Assembly: GCA_902774925.1 (NCBI GenBank)
Contig: CACYKE010000010.1
Span: 1-64,000, forward strand
Length of the DNA: 64,000 nt
DNA from: an uncultured Prevotellaceae bacterium
GTDB taxonomy: Bacteria; Bacteroidota; Bacteroidia; Bacteroidales; Bacteroidaceae
Reading direction: 5' to 3'
In this document: piece by piece, positions 25,242 to 34,254 of the stretch
Layout: every line of letters starts with the position of its first letter
Position numbering within the stretch: the stretch's first letter is position 1
The notes under the pieces: generated by a model
What the model saw: only the letters and a program-made list of their open reading frames with translations
What the model was told of the DNA's origin: nothing
Databases searched by the model: none
Position numbers and translations under genes: made by a program

Positions 25242-26117
25242 TTAATGTGACAGAATTTCTACGCCGTGTTCAGTCATGAGGAGCGTATGTTCCCACTGTG
25301 CGGAGGGCAGTTCGTCGTCGGAGATGACTTCCCAGCCGTAGGGGTCCTCGGAGTCGATGAAAACTTTCCACGAGCCCATATTGATCATCGGTTCGATGGT
25401 GAAGACCATTCCCGGAACGAGCAACATTCCGTTGCCTTTCTGCTGGAAATGGGCCACTTCGGGATCTTCGTGGAAGGCGCACCCTACCCCATGGCCGCAG
25501 AGGTCGCGGACGACGCCATAGTGGTAGCGCTTGGCGTGCTTCTCGATAGCTTTGCCGATGTCGTTCACCCAGCCCCAGGGCTTTGCAGCCTCCATGCCTA
25601 TTTCCAGACACTCTTTGGTGACGCGCACAAGTTGTTCCTTCTCCGGCGTGGTCTTGCCGATGATGAACATGCGCGACGCGTCGGCATAATAGCCGTCGAG
25701 AATGGTGGTGAAATCGACATTGATGATATCTCCCTCTTCGAGAATATCTTCTGCCTTGGGAATGCCATGACAGACGACCTCGTTGATGCTCGTACAGACA
25801 CTCATGGGGAACGGAGGGGTCTCGCCATCCTCGATATCATAGTTGAGACAGGCGGGAATGGCGCCGTGTAAGGCACAGTAGTCGCGACAAATCTGGTCAA
25901 TCTCCAGCGTCGACATACCCGCACAAATTTCCTGTTCAACTGCATCGAGCACGCCCGAATTCACCACACCCGCACGGCGGATGCCTTCAAGCTGTTCCGG
26001 TGTCTTGATCAAGTCGGGCGTGGGCACCAGCGCCCCTTTGTTTTCCAAATACATAATGCGCTTGTCAAACTCCGTGGGTTGCTGTCCGGGCTTGCAGCGC
26101 CATCTTCTTTTTACCAT
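25242..26117 (-). CDS. map: Type I methionine aminopeptidase
   Basis: 291 residues from the ATG at 26117 (MVKRRWRCKPGQQPTEFDKR). The open frame runs upstream into the htpG promoter region but reads as non-protein. The N-terminus has a short Cys/basic extension (RRWRCKPGQ) resembling the SEC-C-like tag of some MetAPs. Metal ligands are visible in INVDFTT, YYADASR, CGHGVGCAFHEDP, FTIEPM and QWEHTLLM. It removes N-terminal Met from new proteins. A minus-strand -7 box TATCTTTG is at 26138-26145. Divergent from htpG. Confidence 0.93.
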   Translation of the reverse strand: MVKRRWRCKPGQQPTEFDKRIMYLENKGALVPTPDLIKTPEQLEGIRRAGVVNSGVLDAVEQEICAGMSTLEIDQICRDYCALHGAIPACLNYDIEDGETPPFPMSVCTSINEVVCHGIPKAEDILEEGDIINVDFTTILDGYYADASRMFIIGKTTPEKEQLVRVTKECLEIGMEAAKPWGWVNDIGKAIEKHAKRYHYGVVRDLCGHGVGCAFHEDPEVAHFQQKGNGMLLVPGMVFTIEPMINMGSWKVFIDSEDPYGWEVISDDELPSAQWEHTLLMTEHGVEILSH

Positions 26118-26217
26118 AGTTTTCTTATTTTTGTGTGCAAAGATAATACTTTTTTCGGAAAGTGGCACGGAATTTGCAGAATAAAGGGCAGAATTTAATA
26201 TATAATAATAAAAGAAT

Positions 26218-28278
26218 ATGCAAAAAGGTAACATCGGGGTTACGACTGAGAACATCTTCCCCGTCATCAAAAAGTTTCTCTATTCAGACCATGAGATTTT
26301 CCTGCGCGAGATGGTATCGAACGCTGTCGATGCCACGCAGAAACTGAAGACGCTGGCCCAGCAGGGCGAGTTCAAGGGTGAACTGGGCGACTTGACAGTT
26401 CACGTAAGTCTGGATGCCGACAAGGGCACCATTACCATTTCCGACCGTGGTATCGGTATGACCGAGGAGGAGATCGACAAGTACATCAACCAGATTGCTT
26501 TCTCGGGCGTCAACGACTTCCTGGAAAAGTATAAGGACAATGCCAACAACATTATCGGACACTTCGGACTGGGCTTCTATTCCAGCTTTATGGTGTCGAA
26601 GAAGGTGGAGATTGTGACGCGTTCGTACAAGGACGGCAGCAAGGCCGTGAAGTGGTCATGCGATGGTAGTCCTGCCTACGAGATTGACGAGACCGAGCGC
26701 GAGGACCGCGGTTCTGACATCATCCTCTATCTGGACGACGATTGCAAAGAATTCCTCGAGAAGGAGCGCATCCAGCAGTTGCTGACCAAGTACTGCAAAT
26801 TTATGGCTGTGCCTGTAGCCTTTGGTAAAAAGCAGGAGTGGAGCAGCGAGGAGAAGAAGATGGTTGATACCGCTGAGGACAACCTCATCAACAACGTGGA
26901 ACCCCTGTGGACCAAGGCACCTTCATCGCTGAAGGACGAGGACTACACGAAGTTCTATCGCGAGTTGTACCCCATGAGCGACGAGCCCATGTTCTGGATT
27001 CACCTGAACGTCGATTACCCCTTCAATCTGACGGGTATTCTCTACTTCCCCCGCATCAAGTCGAACATCGACCTGCAGCGCAACAAGATTCAGCTGTATT
27101 GCAATCAGGTGTTCGTAACGGATCAGGTAGAGGGTATCGTGCCTGAGTTCCTGACGCTGTTGCACGGTGTGATTGATTCACCAGATATTCCTTTGAACGT
27201 GAGCCGTTCATATTTGCAGAGCGACCGCGAAGTAAAGAAAATTTCGACCTATATCACCAAGAAGGTGGCCGACCGTTTGCAGGCTATCTTCAAGGAGGAC
27301 CGCAAGCAGTATGAGGAGAAGTGGGACGACCTGAAACTCTTTATCAATTACGGAATGTTGTCAGAAGAGAGCTTCTACGACCGCGCCAAGGAGTTTGCAC
27401 TCTTCAAGGACACGGAGGGCAAATACTTCACCTTCGATGAATACAAGACCCTCATTGAGGGCGCCCAGAAGGACAAGGACGACCAGCTCGTCTATCTCTA
27501 CGCTACTGACAAAGAGGAGCAGTATTCCTACATCCAAGCCGCCAAGGACAAAGGCTACAGCGTATTGCTCTTAGACGGACAGCTCGACGTGCCCGCCATC
27601 CAGATGCTGGAGCAGAAGTTTGAGAAGAGCCGCTTCACCCGTGTCGATAGCGACATCATCGACCGCCTTATCGTGAAAGACGATGCGCCGAAGTCGAATC
27701 TGACAGAGGACGAGTCTGCCAATTTGTCACAGGTATTCCGTTCGCAGATGCCGAAAATGGAGAAGACAGAATTCATGGTTGAGGTACAGAGCCTGGGCGA
27801 GAGCCAGCGTCCTGTGGTCATCACGCAGAACGAATGGATGCGTCGAATGAAGGAAATGAGTCGCTTCCAGCAAGGCATGAACTTCTACGCGCAAATGCCT
27901 GATTCACTGAATCTTGTGCTCAACGCAGACCATCCACTGGTAAAGCGTGTACTGGACGACTGCAAGGCAACGACCGAGGAAACGCTGAAACCCATCGAGA
28001 GCGAACTGAAGGGTCAGGAAGCCCGTCTCGCTGCTATCCGTCAGCAACAGGAGAAGAAGAAGGCTGAGGAACTGACACAAGATGACAAGGACATGAAAGC
28101 TGAGTGCGAAAAGGCCGTACAGGAGCAGAAGGACAAGAAGCAAAGTGTGCTCAACGATTATGCCTCTGAGAACGACATCGTCCATCAGCTCATCGACCTC
28201 GCCCTGTTGCAGAACGGCATGCTGAAGGGCGAAGCTTTGGACAAGTTCCTGAAGCGCTCCGTCGACCTCATCAAGTAA
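26218..28278 (+). CDS. htpG: Hsp90-family chaperone HtpG
   Basis: 686 residues. The N-terminal GHKL ATPase has SDHEIFLREMVSNAVDATQK, DRGIGMTEEEID and IGHFGLGFYSSF; the middle domain has YFPRIKSN and IPLNVSRSYLQ. The C-terminal part carries a Lys/Glu/Gln-rich coiled segment (about 630-665), longer than in E. coli HtpG but common in Bacteroidetes. ATP-dependent cytosolic chaperone. A terminator follows at 28300. Confidence 0.95.
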   Translation: MQKGNIGVTTENIFPVIKKFLYSDHEIFLREMVSNAVDATQKLKTLAQQGEFKGELGDLTVHVSLDADKGTITISDRGIGMTEEEIDKYINQIAFSGVNDFLEKYKDNANNIIGHFGLGFYSSFMVSKKVEIVTRSYKDGSKAVKWSCDGSPAYEIDETEREDRGSDIILYLDDDCKEFLEKERIQQLLTKYCKFMAVPVAFGKKQEWSSEEKKMVDTAEDNLINNVEPLWTKAPSSLKDEDYTKFYRELYPMSDEPMFWIHLNVDYPFNLTGILYFPRIKSNIDLQRNKIQLYCNQVFVTDQVEGIVPEFLTLLHGVIDSPDIPLNVSRSYLQSDREVKKISTYITKKVADRLQAIFKEDRKQYEEKWDDLKLFINYGMLSEESFYDRAKEFALFKDTEGKYFTFDEYKTLIEGAQKDKDDQLVYLYATDKEEQYSYIQAAKDKGYSVLLLDGQLDVPAIQMLEQKFEKSRFTRVDSDIIDRLIVKDDAPKSNLTEDESANLSQVFRSQMPKMEKTEFMVEVQSLGESQRPVVITQNEWMRRMKEMSRFQQGMNFYAQMPDSLNLVLNADHPLVKRVLDDCKATTEETLKPIESELKGQEARLAAIRQQQEKKKAEELTQDDKDMKAECEKAVQEQKDKKQSVLNDYASENDIVHQLIDLALLQNGMLKGEALDKFLKRSVDLIK

Positions 28279-28299
28279 ATACTACCACACAAACAAAGA

Positions 28300-28335
28300 G
28301 AAGCCTCCCTTCAAACAGGAGGCTTCCTTTTTTTG
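28300..28335 (+). terminator. Terminator after htpG
   Basis: GAAGCCTCC (28300-28308) pairs with GGAGGCTTC (28318-28326), then CTTTTTTTG. Confidence 0.92.
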
Positions 28336-28351
28336 TCCTATGATATTCAGA

Positions 28352-29305
28352 CTATTCTGACTTGAACAGGTCCTTAATACCACCGATAGAACCCATGAGG
28401 TTCGTAGCCTCGTAAGGCAGATAGACGGTCTTGGTCTTATCGCCAGTAGCCAACTCCTGCAACATCTGGATGTACTTCTGAGCCAAGAGGTAGTTGGCAG
28501 GATTGGTCGACTTACCTACAGCCTCGCTGATGAGTTCGATAGCCTTCGCCTCGGCCTCAGCCTTACGGATGCGAGCCTGAGCCTCACCTTCAGCGTGCAG
28601 GATGGCCTGCTGTTTTTGAGCATCGGCACGGTTGATGATAGCGGTCTTCTCACCCTCAGAAGCCAGAATCTCGGCAGCTTTCTCACCCTCAGAGGTCAGA
28701 ATCTGTGCACGCTTGTTACGCTCGGCCTGCATCTGCTTCTCCATCGCGTTCAACACGGTTGCGGGCGGCACGATATCCTGCAATTCTACGCGGTTTACCT
28801 TGACACCCCACTTGTCAGTAGCATCATCCAATACGGCGCGCAGTTTGGTATTAATGGTATCGCGCGAGGTCAGCGTCTCGTCCAGCTCCAGTTCACCAAT
28901 GATGTTACGCAACGTGGTCTGCGTCAGTTTCTCGATGGCGTTGGGCAGGTTCGAAATCTCATACACGGCCTTGAAGGGATCTACAATCTGGAAGTAGAGC
29001 AAGGCGTTGATTTCCATCTGGATGTTATCCTTGGTAATCACGTTCTGCGAGGGGAAGTCGTACACCTGTTCGCGGAGGTCGATGCTATTCGAGTAGGTAT
29101 AGCGGCCACGCGAGAGCACGACGATGTCCTTGGCGCGATCAATGAAGGGGATGATGATGTTGATACCGGGATTCAGCGTTGCATAGTAGCGACCCAGACG
29201 TTCGATGATTTTGGTTTCCGACTGCGGGATAATGACCAGTGCCATCTTGGCGAAAAGAATAACGCAGACGATGATGACGATTAATACATAACTCATGATG
29301 TCCAT
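28352..29305 (-). CDS. SPFH/Band 7 (paraslipin) membrane protein
   Basis: 317 residues. One N-terminal transmembrane helix (YVLIVIIVCVILFAKMALVI) is followed by the SPFH core (ERLGRYYATLNPGINIIIPF) and an Ala/Glu-rich coiled coil (about 185-260). This is the QmcA/paraslipin type that forms oligomeric membrane cages. It lies 39 bp downstream of an NfeD gene on the same strand, the standard pairing, so a membrane-quality or lipid-domain role is likely. Confidence 0.93.
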   Translation of the reverse strand: MDIMSYVLIVIIVCVILFAKMALVIIPQSETKIIERLGRYYATLNPGINIIIPFIDRAKDIVVLSRGRYTYSNSIDLREQVYDFPSQNVITKDNIQMEINALLYFQIVDPFKAVYEISNLPNAIEKLTQTTLRNIIGELELDETLTSRDTINTKLRAVLDDATDKWGVKVNRVELQDIVPPATVLNAMEKQMQAERNKRAQILTSEGEKAAEILASEGEKTAIINRADAQKQQAILHAEGEAQARIRKAEAEAKAIELISEAVGKSTNPANYLLAQKYIQMLQELATGDKTKTVYLPYEATNLMGSIGGIKDLFKSE

Positions 29306-29344
29306 AATTTTGATAGTTTATTGTTTAATGTTTAAGTTTATTGT

Positions 29345-29788
29345 TTACAGTGTTTCTACTGTGATAATGGTGCTTTCGCGGTTGACGACACGCACGGTGG
29401 TTCCCACGGGGATGTCCGTACTGCTGACAGCTTTCCACAGGTCTCCGTCAATCTGTACATAGCCGCTGGCATTGGCCGTGATAGGTTCCGTCACTCGTCC
29501 CGTACGTCCTAACAGCGCGTCGGCATTGCTGGGTTTGTTGGGTTCGTTCTTGTGAAGATAGCGCAGTGCCACAGGCCGGACGGTAAAGATAGCCAGCAGT
29601 GAGAATAGTGCGAAGATGGCCAGTTGCCAATAGACGTTCAATCCCAGTACGGCTCCGATGATGGCAAAGACAGCACCGATAGAGAAGCAGATGATGAAGA
29701 AATCACCCGATGAGAGTTCCAGAATCAGGCACAGTACAGCAATGATGGCCCATACCTGCCACATGTTTTGCAAGAAATACTCAATCAT
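29345..29788 (-). CDS. NfeD-family membrane protein
   Basis: 147 residues. Three or four hydrophobic helices in the first 75 residues (VWAIIAVLCLILEL, FFIICFSIGAVFAIIGAVLG, WQLAIFALFSLLAIFTV) are followed by an OB-fold domain (LLGRTGRVTEPI, GYVQIDGDLWKAVS). It is the partner of the downstream SPFH protein and lacks the ClpP-like protease domain of long NfeD proteins. Confidence 0.9.
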   Translation of the reverse strand: MIEYFLQNMWQVWAIIAVLCLILELSSGDFFIICFSIGAVFAIIGAVLGLNVYWQLAIFALFSLLAIFTVRPVALRYLHKNEPNKPSNADALLGRTGRVTEPITANASGYVQIDGDLWKAVSSTDIPVGTTVRVVNRESTIITVETL

Positions 29789-29819
29789 ACGCGTTCATTA
29801 TTATTAATTATACATTATT

Positions 29820-30335
29820 TTATATAGACAGTACAAAATCGTCCCAGTCTTTTGTCGAACCCTTGCGACCGAAAACCTTTTGGTAGAGTCGGCTGCGCGT
29901 CGAGGCAATGCTCTCCTTCGAATGTGCCGTCAGCGTGGCAATATCCTTGGGTTGCATGCGTATCTTGATGAGCAGACTGACGTGATAGTCTTGCTCGCTC
30001 ATGCGATAGAGGCTGTACAACTTGTCGGTAAATCCTGTGTAGGTGTTGTTCACCACCTCTGTCAGTTCCGCCCATTCGGCCTCCGGCATGTTCTTTCCGT
30101 CTGCCAGATATTGCTTGATGCGCTGGTAGACATCCGACGAGAAGATGTCGTTCACGTCCTGCGCATGTGTCCGTTGTTCCATCACGGCAATTTTCTGCAT
30201 GGCGTGGATGTTGTCCAGTCGGCTTTGCAGGAGTTGCATCTTACGTCGGTTGCTCTGCAGCACCACTATAAATAAGGTGATGTAGAACACGGTGCAGATG
30301 ATGAGCAGAAAGAGCTCGCGGTCGGTGAGTATCAT
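29820..30335 (-). CDS. Membrane-anchored HTH protein, 171 aa
   Basis: Start at 30335 (MILTDRELFLLIICTVFYIT); an earlier in-frame ATG lies upstream of the promoter-like box. One N-terminal transmembrane helix and a central coiled segment precede a C-terminal LuxR-like HTH (IRMQPKDIATLTAHSKESIA then STRSRLYQKVF). Bacteroidales have many such membrane-tethered regulators, usually with N-terminal TPRs, which are reduced here. It lies 31 bp upstream of NfeD and may regulate or belong to that operon. Confidence 0.7.
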   Translation of the reverse strand: MILTDRELFLLIICTVFYITLFIVVLQSNRRKMQLLQSRLDNIHAMQKIAVMEQRTHAQDVNDIFSSDVYQRIKQYLADGKNMPEAEWAELTEVVNNTYTGFTDKLYSLYRMSEQDYHVSLLIKIRMQPKDIATLTAHSKESIASTRSRLYQKVFGRKGSTKDWDDFVLSI

Positions 30336-30492
30336 GTTTTTTATTCGTTTGATTGATTTTGTTGCTGCAAAATTAGTAAATAATTGCTTTACTTGCAAGA
30401 AAAATGGTTTGCAAAAATGCGCAAAGGGTCATTTGCAAACATTTGCGAAGGAGAAAACAATCAGTTTGAAAAGAAAATGGCACCATTGGCAC

Positions 30493-30520
30493 AAAAAAAA
30501 GAGGCGCTGGCCTCTTCTTT
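30493..30520 (-). terminator. Terminator of the hybrid kinase gene
   Basis: Read on the minus strand, AAGAGGC, loop CAGC, GCCTCTT (30499-30516) then TTTTTT. It begins directly after the kinase stop. Confidence 0.8.
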
Positions 30521-30521
30521 T

Positions 30522-31673
30522 TTATTCTTCGTCTTTCTTCAGCGGAATGGTGAAACTGAATACGGAGCCTTCGCCTTCGACAGATTCGACGTAAGCATCA
30601 CCACCGTTCTTGCGTGCAAAGTCCTGACACAGCTGAAGACCCAATCCGGAACCTTCCTCACCGCCTGTACCATACGTCGTCTCACCCTTATGGAAAATGG
30701 TATCAACACGGTCGGCAGCAATACCGACACCGTGGTCCTGCACGCAGATTCGGGCAAAATCACCATCACGTTTGTAGAACACCTCAATGCCCTTGCCCTC
30801 TGGGGTGAACTTAACGGCATTCGATATGAAGTTACGGATGACAGTCTTGATCATATCATTATCCGCACGAACGGTCAGCTTCTCTTCGGCAGGCAGATAC
30901 TGCAAATGGATTTTCTTCATTTCGGCAATCATCATGAAGATATCCACAACACCTGGAACGATATCGTCCAAATCAATGTCCTGATAGACGACATTCAAGC
31001 GGCCCGTCTGACTCTTCGTCCACTTCAGCAAGTTATCCAACAGGTCGTGAGTCTCTTCCGATTCACGATTGGCCTTATCCAACAGTCCAAAGATCTCATC
31101 TCCCACTACATCGGGCGACACCACGTTGACAGCGAGGTTGAGCACCATACGGATAGATGCCATCGGCGAACGCAGGTCGTGAGCAATAACGGAATACATC
31201 TTGTCGCGGTTAGAAATGGTGCGCTTCAGCTCTTCGTTCTGCCTCACAATAATGCGCTTGGCGGCCACCAGCTGAATCTGGTGCATCACACGCATCACCA
31301 GCTCTTCCTTATTAAACGGCTTGGTCAGGAAGTCGTTAGCACCAACTTGGAAACCCTTCACCAAGTCACTGGGATTATTCAACGCCGTCAGGAAAATGAT
31401 GGGGATATCCATCGTCTCGGGGTCCTTCTTCAGGATGACTGCAGCATCAAAACCGCTGATGTCAGGCATCATCACGTCGAGCAATATCAAATCGGGCTTC
31501 TCGGCTTTGGCCTGCTCAATACATGCATTACCGCAATTGGCAGTACAAACCTGGAATTTCTCATTAGTGAGGAGAATCTTCAGCAGAAGCACATTGCTGA
31601 CCACATCGTCAACGATTAGGATTTTATAATCGCTTCGGTTTATTTGTGACTCAAAACTTTCGTTCAGTTCCAT
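30522..31673 (-). CDS. Response regulator-histidine kinase hybrid
   Basis: 383 residues with no membrane segment. The N-terminal receiver domain (ILIVDDVVSN; phospho-Asp in LILLDVMMPD; TALNN; LTKPFN) is followed by a HisKA helix with the phospho-His in SVIAHDLRSPMASIR and a HATPase domain (NFISNAVKFTPEGKG, VQDHGVGI, GSGLGLQLCQDF). A REC-first soluble layout suggests it receives a phosphoryl group from another sensor and passes it on. Targets are unknown; no partner regulator is adjacent. Minus-strand promoter: TATTTTTG at 31703-31710 and TTTG at 31731-31734. Confidence 0.92.
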   Translation of the reverse strand: MELNESFESQINRSDYKILIVDDVVSNVLLLKILLTNEKFQVCTANCGNACIEQAKAEKPDLILLDVMMPDISGFDAAVILKKDPETMDIPIIFLTALNNPSDLVKGFQVGANDFLTKPFNKEELVMRVMHQIQLVAAKRIIVRQNEELKRTISNRDKMYSVIAHDLRSPMASIRMVLNLAVNVVSPDVVGDEIFGLLDKANRESEETHDLLDNLLKWTKSQTGRLNVVYQDIDLDDIVPGVVDIFMMIAEMKKIHLQYLPAEEKLTVRADNDMIKTVIRNFISNAVKFTPEGKGIEVFYKRDGDFARICVQDHGVGIAADRVDTIFHKGETTYGTGGEEGSGLGLQLCQDFARKNGGDAYVESVEGEGSVFSFTIPLKKDEE

Positions 31674-31783
31674 TTTGCTTAGGGTTTCGTTATTTTCAGC
31701 TGCAAAAATAGCAAATATTTAGCATTCCGCCAAATATTTGCTACTTTTTTTTATATGAAAGCCTTTTTTCAGGCTAAAAAGCC

Positions 31784-33727
31784 TTAAAAGTCCTTCGTCA
31801 TTTCCTTCACTTCGGCATTGATGTGGTCGATGAACTCCTGGATAGTCATCACCTTCTGCTCGCCACCGCCCTGAGGACGAACGGCTACGGTTCCGTCAGC
31901 AGCTTCCTTCTCACCAACAATCACCATATAAGGAATACGCTTCAGCTCGTTGTCGCGAATCTTACGACCCAGCTTCTCGTTGCGCAGGTCGATGGTAGGA
32001 CGCACGCCACCCAAGTCGAACTTCTTGGCAACCTCCTTGGCATAGTCGTTGTACTTCTCTGACAACGGCAGGATAGCGACCTGATCAGGTGTGAGCCAGA
32101 GGGGGAAATGACCGCTGGTGTGTTCGATGAGCACAGCGCAGAAACGCTCCATAGAGCCGAAGGGCGCGCGGTGAATCATGACAGGCGTCTTCTTCGTGTT
32201 ATCCTCGTCGGTATATTCGAGCTGGAAACGCTTCGGCAGGTTGTAGTCCACCTGAATGGTACCCAACTGCCAACGACGTCCGATAGCATCCTTGATCATA
32301 AAATCGAGCTTAGGACCATAGAAAGCAGCCTCGCCGTATTCCACCTTAGCGGGCAGACCCTTCTCCTGACAAGCCTCAACAATCGCCTTCTCAGCCAGAG
32401 CCCAATCCTCATCAGTACCTACATACTTATCGTGGTCGTTAGGATCGCGCAACGAGATCTGTGCCTCGAAATTGAATCCGAAAGCTGTCAGCACGATACC
32501 GATGATATCCATAACGTTAAGGAACTCTTGCTTAACCTGGTCTGGACGACAGAACAGGTGGGCATCGTCCTGTGTGAACGAACGTACACGAGTCAATCCG
32601 TGCAGCTCACCACTCTGCTCGTAACGGTATACAGTACCGAACTCAGCGATACGCAGAGGCAGATCGCGATATGAACGTGGCTTCCAAGCGAAGATCTCGC
32701 AGTGGTGAGGACAGTTCATCGGCTTCAGCATGTACTCCTCGTCCTCCTCAGGTGTATGGATAGGCTGGAATGAATCCTTGCCATAGTGAGCATAGTGACC
32801 AGAGGTAACATAGAGGTTCTTAGAACCGATATGCGGAGTGATAACCTCCTGATAGCCGAAACGCTTCTGAACCTTACGCAGGTGATCCTGCAGGCGCAGA
32901 CGCAACTCGGTACCCTTTGGCAACCAGATGGGCAGACCCTTACCTACCTTATCAGAGAACATAAAGAGTTCCATCTCTTTACCAATCTTACGATGGTCGC
33001 GCTTCTTAGCCTCCTCCAGCATCTCGAGATACTCATCGAGCATCTTCTTCTTGGGGAACGAGATACCATACAGGCGCTGCATCTGCTCACGATTGGCATC
33101 GCCACGCCAGAAAGCACCAGCAACGCTTGTTAGCTTCACAGCCTTGATCTCGCCTGTATCCACGAGGTGCGGACCACGACACAGATCGGTGAAGTTACCC
33201 TGTGTATAGGTGGTGATGCTGCCGTCCTCCAAGTCCTGCTCAATGTGCTCGCACTTATAAGTCTGACCGTCGGCAGCAAACTGCTTCAGAGCCTCAGCCT
33301 TGGGCACCTCACGACGAACAACAGCCTCCTTCTTGCCAGCCAGTTCCTTCATCTTGGCCTCAATCTTGGGGAAGTCGCTCTCCTTGATCATCTCGCCGTC
33401 CTTCAACAGCACATCATAGAAGAATCCGTTCTCGACAGCAGGTCCAAAACCGAACTGGATGCCAGGATACAACTCCTGCAATGCCTCTGCCAACAAGTGG
33501 GCGGAGGTATGCCAGAAGGTGTGCTTACCCTGCTCGTCGTCGAATTTATAGAGGGCAATCGATGCATCCTCCATAATGGGACGGTTCAACTCAACGGTTT
33601 CTCCATTCACACCACAGCTGACAACGCTGCGTGCCAGAGCAGGAGAAATGCTCTCGGCAATCTGAAAACCAGTCACTCCCTGTTCATACGAGCGAACAGA
33701 TCCGTCTGGGAAAGTAATGTTAATCAT
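31784..33727 (-). CDS. thrS: Threonyl-tRNA synthetase
   Basis: 647 residues, full length. TGS domain ([20 protein letters not shown]), editing domain ([12 protein letters not shown] ... YKCEHIEQD), class II core ([39 protein letters not shown]) and the C-terminal anticodon domain. A minus-strand promoter is present: TAATTTTG at 33761-33768 with TTTG at 33788-33791, 19 bp apart. No T-box leader is seen, as expected for Bacteroidetes. Confidence 0.96.
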   Translation of the reverse strand: MINITFPDGSVRSYEQGVTGFQIAESISPALARSVVSCGVNGETVELNRPIMEDASIALYKFDDEQGKHTFWHTSAHLLAEALQELYPGIQFGFGPAVENGFFYDVLLKDGEMIKESDFPKIEAKMKELAGKKEAVVRREVPKAEALKQFAADGQTYKCEHIEQDLEDGSITTYTQGNFTDLCRGPHLVDTGEIKAVKLTSVAGAFWRGDANREQMQRLYGISFPKKKMLDEYLEMLEEAKKRDHRKIGKEMELFMFSDKVGKGLPIWLPKGTELRLRLQDHLRKVQKRFGYQEVITPHIGSKNLYVTSGHYAHYGKDSFQPIHTPEEDEEYMLKPMNCPHHCEIFAWKPRSYRDLPLRIAEFGTVYRYEQSGELHGLTRVRSFTQDDAHLFCRPDQVKQEFLNVMDIIGIVLTAFGFNFEAQISLRDPNDHDKYVGTDEDWALAEKAIVEACQEKGLPAKVEYGEAAFYGPKLDFMIKDAIGRRWQLGTIQVDYNLPKRFQLEYTDEDNTKKTPVMIHRAPFGSMERFCAVLIEHTSGHFPLWLTPDQVAILPLSEKYNDYAKEVAKKFDLGGVRPTIDLRNEKLGRKIRDNELKRIPYMVIVGEKEAADGTVAVRPQGGGEQKVMTIQEFIDHINAEVKEMTKDF

Positions 33728-33760
33728 ATCTACAATATATGTTTGAATTTAAACGGGTGC

Positions 33761-33791
33761 AAAATTAGTACAAATTGAATAAAAAACCAAA
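33761..33791 (-). promoter_or_regulatory. Promoter of thrS
   Basis: On the minus strand TTTG (33788-33791), 19 bp, TAATTTTG (33761-33768). Confidence 0.65.
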
Positions 33792-33817
33792 TTTTATTAG
33801 AGTTTTTTTATGTTCAC

Positions 33818-34243
33818 TTAATCAATCTTTTCAATGAACTGGCCCTGAGGTGTAAAACGCATATCTTCGTCGTTCGACAATTCTATCTTATAACCATAGG
33901 GTTTCTTACTCAATTTGGTGATGACATCCTCAGGATAATGGGTCTTCGCATATTCCCAAATGGGGGGCGGGACGAGCGTGGAAGGGACGCCCGTCTTTTT
34001 GCGCCCTACCCTTTTCCAGTCGCCCTGCATATCGAACTCGATCTTTGTGCCGTCGTTGAGACACACACTATATTCTTTCCCGCCATCGTCGTCATTATCC
34101 ATCTCCACAAGGACGACAGACGACTCAGGGAAATACTGGTCGATGAACGCTTTTGAAGAGGCTGGGATTTTATCGTCCACACATGCCGCCATCAGCCATA
34201 TCGCCAAGCAACCAAGCACTGCTATATAAATGTTCTTTCTCAT
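33818..34243 (-). CDS. PepSY-like (DUF2874) lipoprotein
   Basis: 141 residues. Signal peptide with a lipobox-like LMAAC (Cys 21). The mature part (FIDQYFPESSVVLVEMDNDD ... GTKIEFDMQGDWKRVG ... YKIELSNDEDMRFTPQGQFI) is one copy of the PF11396 PepSY-like fold with its repeated beta strands. These periplasmic or outer-membrane proteins may inhibit proteases or bind ligands; role unknown. Downstream of the ABC exporter by 11 bp. Confidence 0.85.
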   Translation of the reverse strand: MRKNIYIAVLGCLAIWLMAACVDDKIPASSKAFIDQYFPESSVVLVEMDNDDDGGKEYSVCLNDGTKIEFDMQGDWKRVGRKKTGVPSTLVPPPIWEYAKTHYPEDVITKLSKKPYGYKIELSNDEDMRFTPQGQFIEKID

Positions 34244-34254
34244 CTTCAGCTACT

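Noticed and set aside
30384..31619. 411-codon plus-strand frame opposite the hybrid kinase
   Set aside because: The kinase/receiver motifs on the minus strand are complete; the opposite frame begins in a low-complexity intergenic stretch.
31741..31790. Hairpin downstream of thrS considered as a terminator
   Set aside because: The stem is only about 4 bp and the T-run is not on the correct side for the minus-strand transcript.
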